This document shows, piece after piece, positions 45,265 to 57,600 of a stretch of DNA of 64,000 nt. Positions within the stretch are counted from its first letter, which is position 1. The number at the start of each line of letters is the position of its first letter. The notes beneath the pieces were generated by a model. The model was not told the DNA's origin. It did no database searches and saw nothing but the letters and a program-made list of their open reading frames with translations. Source of the DNA: Anagrus nilaparvatae (Eukaryota > Arthropoda > Insecta > Hymenoptera > Mymaridae); assembly GCA_022575985.1 (NCBI GenBank), contig JAKSXM010000288.1:3065501-3129500 (forward strand), given 5' to 3'. A program made the translations under genes and the position numbers.

Positions 45265-45745
45265 ATCACCTGCAATTTTTTCATTAATAATTCTTGCGTC
45301 TAGACAAATTCTTAGCTTACCATCTTTCTTCTCCTGGATGACCAGTGGATTAATGTAGTAGGTTGGGCTTTTTTCTATGATACCCAGTTCCTCCATCTCT
45401 TCTATCTTTCTGCACTTCATCCAAATATATGTCTGGTATTGGGTAGATTGGTTTTTTGTCTAGTATTTGCAAATGAACTTTCTCAGTGAGCATTGTGACA
45501 ATTATTCATCAAAAACATCTTTTGAAAATTTTAATTACTGTTCTTATATTTTGTGGCAAATTGCTTAATTGCATGCTAAATACAATACAATTTTCATTTA
45601 TGAAATTGATCTTCTTGTTGATTGCCTTGAAGTCTACTGTGTGATGTTTTGTATCTATGATTGACTCTAGTTTTCTGATGAAGTCGATTTTTACAGTATT
45701 TTTAGCTACCTTGGCATAGGCAGAGTGTAGAAAATTCCATGCTTT
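45265..45745 (-). pseudogene. Gypsy-type LTR retrotransposon pol remnant
   Basis: On the minus strand, 45500-45265 reads LDKKPIYPIPDIYLDEVQK and then, after a frameshift, IEEMEELGIIEKS, INPLVIQEKKDGKLRICLDA and IINEKI. This is the start of a Ty3/gypsy reverse transcriptase. Upstream, 45745-45530 is open and reads DFIRKLESIIDTKHH, NKKINFINENCIVFSMQL, probably the preceding part of the same polyprotein. It is cut off at the junction with LINE copy 1 and has no LTR in view. Confidence 0.7.
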
Positions 45746-47503
45746 GTTTACGCATGAGTCTTATGGCTGAGAGAGCAAAAAAATATTCCTTAAATAATGT
45801 CTCTTACCAATCTTGGAATTTGGTTAATTCTAAAATTTAAGTAGGCAAATTAAATTAATTTAGCATAAAATAATTGAGACTTCAGCACGATAAGATTTAA
45901 AAAAATCAATCACACCTTTTTAAGATATTCAATTATTTAACCCTACAAAGTTGTATTCAACTTAATTGAAATTTCTCATGTATAGAGATAAATGTTTTTG
46001 TTTTGAAGTTACAAAATCAAATTTTGTACTACTTGTCAATAAACCTTGTTATTTTTGAAAATTTCTGGGAACAAGGTATAATATGATTGCATCAATTCTA
46101 GAATTTATCTATTAACTATTATTAAATACGTATTATTTAAAATCTTATGGCTTTTTACTTTTGAACTTCTAAAGGAACACAAGTGAGTACAAAATTTATT
46201 CAATTTTTCAAATTTTAGAAACAAATTAATTAAAATGACACGAAAAAAATTTTTTTCTATTGAGTTACGAAAGTTTAAAATTATTGTTTTATTTTAGTAA
46301 TTTAAAAAGAAGTTTTAATTTTCCCGTTTTTAAATCATAATTAATTTTTTTAAATGATTTAAATTTAATTAAATTCAATTAAAATAAATAAATAATTAGG
46401 TTAAACAAAATTTACATATTGAATTAAATAGTTTTTTAAAAGAATTCTTTTTTTATGTTGGACGTCCTTTATTTTATAATAAAATAACAAATAAATGAAA
46501 TAACGACTATTTAAATTTAATAAAACTCGTGTTTTATTTATAATTTAGTACAAGGGTATTTTAAAATTATCAAATATTGTATGAAAATAAGAAAATTCTT
46601 TTAAAATTCATTTATTTTATTCTTATTTATTTTTTATAATTTAAATTTTATTCTCCAAAAATAATTATAGTCGTGTCGCCAGCAATGTATTTTGTAGTTC
46701 ACTATTTTAAGTATAAGTTTCGTGGAAAAAAATAAAGTGGATACAGTAGAAGTGTTTTACAACACATTGAACGCGAATTCAAGGCCTATTTTGACCTAAA
46801 AGAGGTAGTTTAATTGTTGTTAACAATTTATTGTTTAGATACTGTCATTTAAAAAGTGGTCTACGAAATATGTTATTGGTGGCACCACTATTACCAAAAA
46901 GTTTATTCCTAAAAAATACTGATTAAGAATTTTTGTATAATCATTATAACATTTAAAAATTCCAAGAATTTGATAATTTTACATTCAAAGAAAATCCAGT
47001 ATTTATTTTTAAATAATTATTGAGCAATCTTTATTATCATTTATTCATTTAATGAAAATAGTCAAACCTCATTATTTATTTCAATAATTTTTATGATTTT
47101 TTTTGTGTTAATTAAATTGTATTATTTTTATTTTATGTTATATCCTGCTTGTCGCAATTATAAGATTAGTTGATGATTCGTGAGGTCCAGATGTTTAAAA
47201 AAATGTTCTACCAAAAATGTAAGTTTCAATTAAAAAATATAAAAAATACTTAATCTTTTAAATCTCACAATATTCATAATACTAGTAAATTTATATTAAC
47301 ATTTTAATTTTTATTAAAGTTGTCGGTTTTAAATTATGATACTTTTTGTTTTTTTTTTGACTAATCACAGAGGCGAAAAAAAAATAAAACTGCAGCGTAC
47401 TTTTTTATTTTATACTTTAAATTGTTTATTGAAATAAGTTTTTTTTAAATAAAGAATTATTTAATTCAATTTAAAAAATATAACTATTTCAATACATTGA
47501 AAA
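45746..47503. other. AT-rich intergenic DNA
   Basis: No coding sequence, RNA gene or element boundary recognised between the gypsy remnant and LINE copy 2. Confidence 0.4.
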
Positions 47504-48363
47504 AAAAATCTCTTTGCTCATTCCACCAGTGCATGCTCCTTTTCCTCTTCCAGGGCCGTTTGCGCAGCATAGAGGCATCGCAAGCTACCCTCAGAAGAGC
47601 AGTTACCCTCTTGACAAGAGTCTCTGTCTCTCCCGGAGTGGTTGGTCCTCCATGCCAGGCTGGGATAGACGAGGACTCTTCACGAAGATATTCCGCAAAT
47701 CTGTCCTCATCCATCTTTGACACATTCCAGCCTAGTGGGCGCTTTTTGTACGGGGGCGGATTAACAGACCTATCACGTACTCGAAAGGTGATGTAATTAT
47801 GGACGCTGCCATTGGCTCCATCCATCACCCTCCTACCATCCACTCTTCCTGCCAATCCGGTCGAGGCAAAAATGACGTTAGGGATCGATTCACCAAAGCC
47901 TTACCTTACGTAGGTAGGATTGTTACCAGAGTTCATGACCACCAGATCGGTTCTAGCGGCCGCGCGGCCGTCTCTAGGATCAACTTTACCCTACGGTTCG
48001 TGGTTGGCATTCCCCATTCTACGGCCCTGGCATTTAAGTCCCCGGCAAATATGATATTTTCTAACGAGGCCAGCTTTGCGGTGAACACCCTAATAGTGTC
48101 ATTCGGTGACAAAACACAACTAATGAAGGTTGTATCACCGCACTTTGCCCAGACGTGGCAGTTGCCTTCTCCATGTCTAAGCACGACCTCGTAGCCATAT
48201 AGCGCACCAGCTTGTGTCATCGGTGAACAAGAATTGCCGGTTCCTGTTTCGAAGCGGCTTGGATAACAAGACGACGCTAGAGTCCGTCTCACCCACAAGC
48301 TGATCGAGCAAAAGGTCGGCAAAAATAGTCTTGTTCATATTCCCTTGTAGGACTCCGAACATT
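47504..48363 (-). pseudogene. LINE copy 2 ORF2, endonuclease part
   Basis: Begins MFGVLQGNMNKTIFADLL. After frameshifts it continues with YGYEVVLRHGEGNCHVWAKC and the AP-endonuclease motif FAGDLNARAVEWGMPTTN, then GSVHNYITFRV, where the usual SDH catalytic motif has become SVH. It then reads GWNVSKMDEDRFAEYLRE and ends near 47510. No reverse transcriptase follows. Confidence 0.75.
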
Positions 48364-48375
48364 ACCGATGACCCT

Positions 48376-50247
48376 TTATCTTCCTTGCCGTAAGTGCCTG
48401 CCGATAACACTTACATGCTCCGCATGGTGGTCGGTCTTGGCCTTGTCAGTTCTTTCTCTGCAAAGGAAGCATTCTGCTTTCTCCACAGGGCATTCTCCGG
48501 ACTTGTGACCTTGACCATCACATTCAAAACACGCTGACTTTCGGTCCGTGCCCTTACAGGACCACTGGTTGTGGCCGAAATCAAGACACTTGAAGCACCG
48601 TAGAACCTCGGCTCTTAAGCGCACTTGCCAGTTAGACCAGCCATTATTCAGCTGGCCTTTATTGGCCAATTTTAGTGTGGCGGCCTCTGGCAGCTCTACG
48701 ACCGCCATATTCGCCTTAGTGCCCTTAGTTTTCAAGATCGTGACTTTTATGTCGTCATCGTTCTGCAGCTTGGTTGCCTCCTTTACCACCTGCCTCACTT
48801 CGTCGCTGTCAGTAGTACCTTCAAGGCCTCTGATCTCTACGGTTAGGTGGAGATTTAGTTCCTTGACTGTACTTTCTGGGCCTGAGACTGACTTACAGCG
48901 TCTAATAGTTTTTACCGGTCTTTCGACGAGCTCAGCTCTATTGGGACGCTGCCATCCTGGGTTTTCTGGATTCGGTGAGCCTCCGTCCCCGAATCCTTTA
49001 GTTGGACATCTCTTTTGATCTCCAGCAGGGCTGTCGCATAAGACTTCCCTTCAGGAGGCTTTATTATTAGAGCCTCCTTACGCTTAGGGATCCTTATGCG
49101 CCGGTTCTCGCGCTTCTTTCTCCTGCCTTTTTCTGCCGCTTGGAAAAAAGTAGATTCACCATCTATTTCCTTCTTCTGCGGCTTTTTCTTTTTCCTTCTT
49201 TTATTCTCTGCCCTCTGGCGCTGGTCTGCCTCTGCTGCAGTTGTTTTTTGCTGCTGATTTTGCTGCTGCTGCTGCTGCTGCTATTCCTGCTGTTGCTGCT
49301 GCTCCTTATTTTCTTGTTTTTGGTTTTTACAAGCCTCTGCCTCCTTTCTTTCAAACTTTTTTCTTTTTCTTCTTTTCCTTCTTTCTTTGACCTGCACTTT
49401 TAACGGCAACGAAATCATCATCATCTGGAGGGGGGGGGGGGGTACTTGTAACTACCTCCATTAGCCGCGTTTTCTGGCCAGAAGCCAGGAGACGTTTTCT
49501 CCGCCAGTCACTTTTTGTATTCTCCTTTTCAGGTGAGTTGTGCGACGGAGTCCGAGCACTCTTCTTTCCTTTTAGTCAGATTCCCTGATGCTTCCTGTAT
49601 AGGAATATCGGGTCTTTGTTTTCCATTCAATTCCTCCTACTGCATTTCGAAAATTTTCTTCAGCCTGACTAGCTATTTTTCGAATTGAACTATGCCTTTT
49701 TTGACAGTCATATTACAGTTCTTCTGTACTTTGATTGAATCTTTCATCTGAGTTATATTACTCTCCATTTTTGCGTGCATTTCGATGCACGCCCTATTGT
49801 ATTTCTTTGATTCCCGGAGATATCTTTCCACATTTTCTTCCTTCTTGCCTTCGTCATCAAGCCCAACTTCGCTAACATTAGGCAACGAACATGACCTGTG
49901 GTCCTTCAAAATAGAAGGACGTATCAAGCTACTGCTTGAGCCTTTTTGGGCGCCACCTTGTGCGCTTATATCACCTTCCAGTGAGGATTTGTGGAAGGAA
50001 TCCTCGACCTCTAGCCTAGTTAAGACTACCCTTGCCGTCTTTTCTTTAGCAGCAGTTACAGCTAGTTGTTGTTGCTCTGTGGGCGTGATGTTCTGCCCTT
50101 GCAGCTGGGAAATGCTAAATTGCAGCCCCCAGAATCCTTGTCTCCGGCTCTTACCACCAAGGCTTTCACTCGATCGGAATCAGAGGTTGAATTACCTTCC
50201 ATAGGAGGGGTATCAACCTGGGATAATATATCGTATTTATCTAGCAT
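48376..50247 (-). pseudogene. LINE copy 2 ORF1 (gag-like, CCHC knuckles)
   Basis: ATG at 50247 (MLDKYDILSQVDTPPMEGN). A frameshift near 50130 is followed by SISQLQGQNITPTEQQQ, LTRLEVEDSFHKSSLEGD and SEVGLDDEGKKEENVERYL. Next come a low-complexity Q/S/K-rich linker with a CAG/CTG repeat (49259-49310) and a poly-G run (49430-49442). The last part is MRQVVKEATKLQ and two complete knuckles, CFKCLDFGHNQWSC and CFECDGQGHKSGEC, with CFLC after them. The protein would bind element RNA. It is broken by several frameshifts. Confidence 0.75.
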
Positions 50248-51470
50248 TGTTCATAAAATAAGCCTGAGTCTCTGGACAAAGGGCCCTTAGTTGGGTAAGA
50301 GTACCCTTCAGATTATTTTTGAAGGATTCACGTTAGTCGCTGACAGAGAGTATCTATTAGCTTTCAGCGTCCATCCAGCAATAATAGTCCTACAGATCGG
50401 GGAGTTTCACCACCATGTCTGATGGCATCACATACGATTATTAATCCGGCATGTAACGGACTTCGATTGAGAGGTGGTGACGCGAAGGAACACCAATCCC
50501 CAATCTAACAGGTGGAGTGTTTCCACCTTCATGTTTGCTACCATTCCACAATGTTTTATACCCATCATGGAACAGGTCAGGTATCTATCAGTACAAAAAG
50601 ATATTTCCTTATAATCGTGATGTTCAGAAATCCCACTAGCGCAAAGATCCAAGTGCTCTGTGGAGCGGCACCTCCCTCTCCCAGTCAACTAGGCTTCACT
50701 GATTATGATCATTTTTATGAGTACTTCGTCCAACGCGATTGATAACACTTTTTGTTCAGGACAGGCAGTCAACCACGAGGAGCTATCATACTCTTTATAC
50801 TCTTTTTATATCTTTTTCTGATCTTTACAGGGCCGATAGCGAGTGAGAGACATCGGTCCAGAGAGCCCATCAGCAGCAGGTTAATAAACTTTGGGAGCTA
50901 TCAGAGGACATTTAAGCACCCAGGTGCAAACTTTAGAATAAAACGGGTAAAAACTTATGAAAACAAAACAGTTGTGGTAGTTAAAACAAAATCTGTTATT
51001 TCATTTTATACTAGAAGCCATTCTAAGAACGAGCAACTCAGTCAGCTACATTGAACTAAGGAAAACCATTAAGCACCTATATCCTTGAAAGGACAAGTAC
51101 CCAATGGCGATAGTTCCCCCTTGCGGAGGAGCTATTCAATAGTACAGTGTAGACAGAGTCGCCAAGACCCAGAAAGACCCAATACTCCCAGTGCGGATGT
51201 AACCATCCTCCAACAAATCATCAAGCTTAGGCCATTCCACCTAGCGTAAAAACTAGTAAAATCCCGTAAGATTTAAATGGTTTTCCTAGCCTGCCAAACC
51301 ATTAAGGTTCCAACCAAGTGCCAGCGCCATACTTCTCGTTAGCCGCCTTACAACTGTGAGGTCGTAAGGTCGTTGTCCACTTTGCACCACCGTGGAGGTG
51401 GAAGTTGACTTACTTTAAGTTTACCTTAAGCTAACAAAGCCTATAACTTTACCCAAAGCAAGCAAAGCAA

Positions 51471-51879
51471 AGTGAGCCATAATTACATGGAAATTTTATG
51501 AGATTTAAAATAATAATGCCAAATTTAAAAAACTAATAAATTAATTAAAATCAAACAGAAATTTAAAACAAATTTAATTTTGACTGGACTTGTTTTACAA
51601 ATTAAATTTTTTATACCTTTTTTTAATTAATAAATCTAATCAGAATTTTGGAAAAGTTTTATAAGAATAAATGTTATGAAATACTCTTCGACTAATTTCT
51701 TATTTTTGCAATTTTATTTTTATGTCATTTTTCATTTATATTATTAATATGTCTAAATTTTATTATAATTTTCATTTTTATACTGATAGTTTTATACAAA
51801 AAATCGTAATTTTAGTAAAATATACTGAAAATTATTTGACTGCTAGCGGAAAATTTTTTCTGTGTACTGTGTAGTTAAT
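51471..51879. other. AT-rich target DNA between LINE copies
   Basis: No feature; it forms the left flank into which LINE copy 3 inserted. Confidence 0.5.
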
Positions 51880-51894
51880 AATAACACACGGTAA

Positions 51895-52427
51895 CGGGGC
51901 CTGACTCGAATGTCCGGGATCTGATCCCAATGCTCAAGCTCGAAATTCGAGACTTGGATGGGGTCACGAAAGAGCAGGAGATACAGGAGGCCGTTGCCAA
52001 GGCTATTGGCATTGAAAATGGTGACTCTCTCGTGGTTACCATTTTCAAAACCAAAGGCATGACTGGCCAGATGGCCATTGTGGAACTCTTGGAAGCGGAC
52101 GCTTTACGCCTGGCCAAAAAGGGTAAAATCCAGATTGGCTGGGCATCGAGCAGGGTGCGACTTCGCGCGGACGTGAGGCGCTGTTTCAAGTGCCTGGGCT
52201 ACGGTGATAGTCAGTATGTTTGTTAAGGTCCGGACAGAAGCAAGGCGTGCCTTAAATGTGGCGAAGATGGACATAAAAGGGCAGAATGCAGCAAGGATAA
52301 GCCTAAGTGCTTCCTCTGCAAGTCCAGAAAGGATAAGTGCTCCACGGAGCACTATCCAGGAGAGGGAAACTGCCCCAGTTACCGGGAGGCTCTGGCTGTG
52401 GCGAAAAACAGGTGTCATCGGAAATGA
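51895..52427 (+). pseudogene. LINE copy 3 ORF1, C-terminal part
   Basis: Open from the truncated end (LKLEIRDLDGVTKEQEIQEA). It contains the knuckle CFKCLGYGDSQYVC, whose usual histidine is replaced by D, then TAA at 52224-52226 where a lysine codon is expected. It goes on in the same frame with CLKCGEDGHKRAEC and CFLCKSRKDKC to TGA at 52425-52427. RNA-binding gag-like protein, disabled. Confidence 0.85.
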
Positions 52428-55405
52428 TCAAAGTTCTCCAAGGGAACATGAGACATGCCCGGTAAGCTGGTGCACTGTTGGAGCAGATTGCCCGCGAAGA
52501 AGATTCAAATATCCTCTTACTAAGCGAGCAATCTTACAACATGAACCACAAGTACTGGGTTTCCGATGACGCTCTCTGCTGCGCCATATGGCTTCGAGGC
52601 AGAGCCCAAACGTCCCTATCCCAGACAGGAAAAGGGAATTGCCACGTTTGGGCCAAGTGCGGAGAGACGACTTGTTATCTCTCCCCTAACGACAGCTCGG
52701 AGGTGCTCGCTGCAAAGCTAGCCAGCATCGAGAACACGGTACGAGCGGCAACTGGTGGCGTTATCCTTGGCGGAGACTTCAATGCCAGGGCCCTAGACTG
52801 GGGCATGCCGACGACCAACCTAAGGGGACAAATGGTACTCGAAATGGCTGCTAGATGCAAACTAGTGGTCCAGAATAGAGGAAACAGGCCCACCTACGAG
52901 AGGGCGGGGTGGGGTATCTCTATCCCAGATATAACCTTCGCAACAGAAGCTGCGTCTAGGAGAATAGGCGACTGGAGGGTGATGGATGGCTACAATGGTA
53001 GCGATCACAACTACATTGCCTTCCGGGTAATGGAAGGAAACTCACAACGTCCTCCCTACAGGAGGCGTCCCCTTGGCTGGAATGTTTCAAAGATTGACGA
53101 GGACAGATTCGAGGAATACCTTCGAATCGAGTCAGCGTCGATCCCCGCTTGGCGAGGAGGGGCTACAAGCCCACGAGAGGCCGAAACCCTGGTTAAGAAA
53201 GTAACGTCTCTATTACGCGGGGCTTGCGATGCCTCGATGCCTCGCCGCAGGCCCTGGAGAGGGAGAAAACCAGCGTACTAGTGGACTCCCGAAATAGCTG
53301 AGCTCCGAAAGGAATGCCACAGGACGCGACGAAGGGCCCAACGAGCACGGGACAGACCCGAAGCTGCTGCGCTCTCCCAGGTACACAAGGATGCCAAACA
53401 CCGGCTGGCCAAGGCCATCCGCCAAAGTAAGGCTCGATGTCTGCGTTCATTACGCGAAGACGTAAACAAGGACCCCTGGGGTCTAGGTTACAAAGTCGTA
53501 ATGGGCAAGCTGAACCGGGGGACTGACAACATGATGGACGCGGAGTTGACCGAGCGGATCATTGGTGCTCTCTTCCTTGAGAGGCCCATCCGGGAAAACC
53601 CGGTAGAGGTAACACCCAGGGAGGAGGTGCCGCTGTTCAGCGAAGGCGAGATGGTCAAGGCCATAAAGGCCATGAAAAATGGCAAGGCGCCTGGGCCGGA
53701 CAGGATACCGGCGGAAGTTCTCAAAATAGCGATCAAAGTAATCCCTGGTATCCTGTTAAGCATGTTCAATGCGTGTTTGGTGGCTGGAGTGTTCCCAAAG
53801 TAGTGGAAGGTGGCACGTCTCGTGCTCTTGAACAAGGGCAAGGGGGGAGCCCCGGACTCTCCATCATCTTACAGACCTTTGTGTATGTTAAATACCATTG
53901 GTAAGGTGATGGAGAGCTTGCTCCGGGCAAGGCTCAGAAGGGCAATCGAGGAGGGCGGTGGTCTCTCCGAGGAGCAGCATGGTTTTCGTGAAGGGCATTC
54001 CACGATAGACGCCATTCGGCGTGTCGTGGATACCGTAGAGGCTGAGAGGGAAAGGCGGCCTGAAATTCGCAAGGACGTCCTTCTGGTAACGCTGGACGTC
54101 AAAAACGCTTTCAACTCAGCCAGGTGGGATGACATGATCCGGTCCCTCGAGTACGATTTCCGGATACCCAGGTATCTGGGTAACGTACTAAAGGATTACC
54201 TGCGGGACCGGAGACTGCTCTATGACACGCTCGATGGAATGCGTGAAAGGGTTTTGAGTGCAGGCATCGCGCAAGGTTCGGTTCTCGGACCGGACCTGTG
54301 GAATGCCTTTTACGATGGCTTGCTGCGCGTCCACCTCCCGGAAGGAGTTTCCCTGATCGGGTACGCCGACGACGTGGCCCTGACCATAACTGGCAGGGAC
54401 ATGGAAGTGACCCAGGAGAGGTTGAATCTAGTCATGAGACGGATCAACCTCTGGATGGGCGATCACGGGCTCCAGCTTGCGATCCCAAAAACGGAGATCG
54501 TACTGCTGACTCGTCGAAGGGTTCCCACCGACTTTGATGTAATTATCGACGACGGCGGAAACCCTCACACGATCCGAACCAGAACATCGGTGAAATACCT
54601 GGGAGTTCAGCTTGATAACAAGCTGACCTTCTGGGAGCAATTTCAGAGGTCGTGTGAAAAGGCAGCGTCGGCCGCATCCTCCCTGTCAAGGCTCATGGCC
54701 AACATTGGGGGACCCAAACCAGGGAAGCGAAGGCTCCTGATGTCAGTCGTCAACTTTGTCCTGCTCTACGGATCAGAAGTCTGGGCGAAGACCACAGAAA
54801 CTGCCAAGTACAGACGAAAAATATCGTCGGTACAGAGGCAAGCGGCAGTGAGGATCGCCTGCGGATACCACACGGTATCTCTAGAGGCGATCCAGGTTGT
54901 TGCTTCGGTAATACCCATTGACCTGCTAGTGTTGGAGCGGAAATTCATCTCCGAGAGCGTAGATGAGCGCGAAGTGGCTTCCACTCGCGCCCGCTTCAAC
55001 TCTATGAAAGCATGGAAGAAGCGATGGAAAAAGAACCAAGAAAACAATGCCCTATGGACGCGCAGACTGATCTCAGACCTGCAGGCATGGATGGGACGAC
55101 AGCATGGGGAGGTGGATTTCTACCTTACCCAGTTCTTAGCTGGACACGGGTACTTCCGTGTCATGTTGAAGCATTGGCATAAGGTGGCAACAAAGGAGTG
55201 CTTGCACTGTCCGAGCGTGGATGATACAGTAGAGCACACATTCTTCGAATGTGTTCGCTACTCGGGGGGGCGCCTGCCCTTCCCGATTTGGAGGCCGGAG
55301 ACGGCGGTTCCGGAAATGCTACGGAGTTCCGAAAACTGGAGCAAAGTAGCAGAGTACGTAAGGACCACCTTGTTGCAGAAGAAGGAGGAGGGCTTTCTAT
55401 CGTAG
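52424..55405 (+). pseudogene. LINE copy 3 ORF2: AP endonuclease and reverse transcriptase
   Basis: The start ATG at 52424 overlaps the ORF1 stop as ATGA, suggesting coupled translation. One frame runs 994 codons to TAG at 55403-55405, interrupted only by three stops: 52463-52465 (TAA), 53279-53281 (TAG, in the linker before WTPEI) and 53801-53803 (TAG, before WKVARLVLL). Endonuclease motifs: GGDFNARALDWG (about 52768) and GSDHNYIAF (about 53000). Reverse transcriptase motifs: KNGKAPGPDRIP, SSYRPLC, LDVKNAFNSARW, QGSVLGP and YADD (about 54361). The C-terminal zinc finger is CLHC...HTFFEC (about 55200). Catalytic residues are intact and no frameshift is present, so the copy is young. Confidence 0.92.
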
Positions 55406-55518
55406 AGAGCTCTCCTGCCCCTAGGCAGGGGGGAAGGCAGCAGTCCATGGCTGATTTAAGATTCACATATTTCCCTTAAAAAAAAAAAAAAATAAAAAAA
55501 AAAAATAACACACGGTAA

Positions 55519-55760
55519 ATTTATATTAGATTTCATTAGATTTAATAAAAATTTGTCGGGTAATTTGTAACCGCAGTTAACTTTCCATAGAATATAACTT
55601 TTATCATCTATAATTCTAAGAATCTGCTAGCAAATTTTTTAATAAATTTAATTATAATTAAAACATAATCGATTATATTAGACTTATATAATTATATATA
55701 TCAAGCATAAACAAAATTTAAGATTAAAAAATTTTTAAGAATAATTTTTACTCAACAGAT
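55519..55760. other. AT-rich flank of LINE copy 3
   Basis: Contains only the second half of the target duplication at its start and AT-rich DNA after it. Confidence 0.5.
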
Positions 55761-56200
55761 ATGGAAAATGTGTATTTAGGAGGACGAGTAATTGTAGAGG
55801 CGCTTAATCTGCGTTTAATTATAATCAATATAAAAAGGAATGAATTTAATAAAGATCCAAATAGTATGGAAATTCGTGAAATTGATAAGTTCAGAGAAAT
55901 ATGCAATAATAGAATCGTCTCGACTATTGATGTTAGAAACAATATATCTTTTGCATAGGTATGATAACCACGGAGATAATAGAGGAATGGAGGAAATATT
56001 AAAAAGCGATCCTGTAATAAAATTTATAAAGGATCACTTTCAGGCCGCTTACAGGATTATCAAAGGCTTGGACGGGTTGGTACTTAGAATATAAAAAATA
56101 AAATTATTTGTAAATTTTAACTTACAAAAATAATAATTAAAACATTTATTATTTGTTTTTTTGCAGATTCCCGACGAGACCGAAAGATTTACATCAGCAG
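55761..56200 (+). pseudogene. Unidentified coding remnant or exons
   Basis: From ATG at 55761 the frame is open for 65 codons (MENVYLGGRVIVEALNLRL, REIDKFREICNNRIVST). At about 55955 the coding pattern moves to the next frame (HRYDNHGDNRGMEEILKSDP, KFIKDHFQAAYRIIKGLDGL) up to TAA at about 56094. After TTTTTTGCAG (to 56166), a short piece (IPDETERFTSAV) precedes a stop. Either a small multi-exon gene whose junctions I cannot fix or a frameshifted remnant. No family recognised. Confidence 0.4.
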
Positions 56201-56690
56201 TGTAAAAGATATTTTGCGTAAAATATATTAATACAATTTTTGTTTTTTCTTTTAATTTTAAAAAATAAAAGTCAGCTTCATAATAAAAAAAAGCTTAATT
56301 TAAGCATTTAAAATAATATTTATACAATATAAAATAATAATGTTTTTTTTTATAAACAATTAACAAAAAAAATGAATAAAAAATATTAACTTAAAATAAA
56401 ATTATTTAAAAAAATAAAATGTATATGTATAATCAATGATTTATATTATATAAGTATTTTTTTTTTTTTTAATAAACAAGTACAATACATGAAATAAATT
56501 ATTTTAGTAAATTTATGTTAATATCAAAGTACAATATTGGGGTGGTCAGGAAAAGCCACACTAGGTAAATACCAGACACGCTAGGATGATATGAGATTTT
56601 GGGTGGAGTTACCGATTGACACGACGCTGCATAAACCACAGACCACCAGTTTGGTCTTTTAGTGTCGATAACTCTACATGGAGTAAAGAA
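56201..56690. other. AT-rich intergenic DNA
   Basis: No supported feature; the minus-strand frame at 56499-56774 is alanine-rich because of GCAGCA repeats and is not convincing. Confidence 0.4.
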
Positions 56691-57600
56691 AGCAATGGCA
56701 GCAGTTGTGCCCGCAACAGCAGCTACAGCTTTTACCGATACAGCTGAAGTCTCGTGAATAGCAGTGGCAGCCACTGCGGTACGCGACAGCAGCGGCAGAT
56801 TTTAGTAGCAGTATCTGATGTTGCTTTCTCGCGTTTTATATATTATATGTGTATATGATATTATGCACTGTAATATTGATTATAGTATACATTGTAGCAG
56901 AAAGCGCGCTTATAATATGGTGTATTATAATTATTAAATTTTTTATTTATTTAAAATAATTATAATTACTTAACAATTTATTTTAATTTGTGAATTTAGA
57001 TCATTTATTAATTACTTTAAATTATTTTTGTTTTTTATTTAAATTCAATTAAAAACTTTTAAAAAACCTATATGGTTTTCTGCATCATTTTATCATTTAA
57101 TTTAAAAATAATGTGATTGCAAGAGGGCGCTACCGTTTCAAGGCGGCAATACGTCTGCCACTACTTGAATAGTAGCAGCAGCTATGTCGATCAGCGACGA
57201 CAGCTATTGCTAATCCGCGTGAGGGCTGAAACTGCTAAAAAGCGGCAGCAGCCGTTGCTTTCTTTGCTCCGTGTAGGTGGAATTGAACAGCCTTCTCGTG
57301 GCTACCCTGTTGACTGCGCATTAGTGCATACAAATGTTTACCCACTGATCAAGGTTGAGGTTTGCTCACGTCATATCTGTGCGTCGATCAACCGATGGCT
57401 CTTGGCTGGGGTCTCAATGGCCCCACATGTTGACAGTTTTGTTTTACTCCACTTAGTTTTCCTTGGGATGCCAGGTGGGATGATTCTTTGTTGATTGACG
57501 TCGAACTCACTGTTAGGTGTGCGTCATTTCTTCGTGCAGACATCTGTGTACAGGGCACACAACCCTCCTCTCTTTCAGATGTCTCAAATGGCATCTTACA
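56691..57600. other. GC-richer, CAG-rich islands in AT-rich DNA
   Basis: Two islands (about 56691-56815 and 57115-57600) with many GCAGC/GCGGCAG motifs are split by an AT-rich stretch. Frames in several directions are open for 60-125 codons but none shows a domain, and no frame dominates. Might be 5' UTR or exon of an unseen gene, or element DNA. Confidence 0.3.

Larger units (their letters stand above)
47504..51470 (-). mobile_element. R1-like LINE, 5' part, 3'-truncated (copy 2)
   Basis: From its GC-richer 5' region (about 51470-50250, probably the 5' UTR) the element reads on the minus strand through ORF1 (50247 to about 48376) and the endonuclease part of ORF2 (about 48363-47504). It stops at the linker before the reverse transcriptase (CMHWWNEQR-like). 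The missing 3' half is unusual for LINEs, which normally lose the 5' end. The exact 5' limit is uncertain. Confidence 0.75.
51895..55503 (+). mobile_element. R1-like LINE, 5'-truncated, with 15-bp target duplication (copy 3)
   Basis: AATAACACACGGTAA flanks it exactly (51880-51894 and 55504-55518). It starts inside ORF1, continues through complete ORF2, and ends in an A-rich tail (55478-55503). This is the classical product of target-primed reverse transcription with 5' truncation. Its GC content is far above that of the surrounding DNA. ORF sequences differ clearly from copies 1 and 2, so it belongs to a different subfamily of the same clade. R1-clade assignment rests on the CCHC gag, AP endonuclease, RT and terminal zinc finger; a phylogeny is needed. 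Confidence 0.93.

Noticed and set aside
44378..45287. Plus-strand leucine/serine-rich open frames
   Set aside because: They are the antisense of the LINE ORF1 linker; the minus strand gives the recognisable gag-like protein.
52478..53281. Separate gene beginning at a TTG codon
   Set aside because: It is the middle of LINE ORF2, whose real ATG is at 52424 and which is only interrupted by TAA at 52463.
53869..55466. Minus-strand open frames over the plus-strand LINE
   Set aside because: Shadows of the GC-richer ORF2; the plus frame carries all RT motifs.
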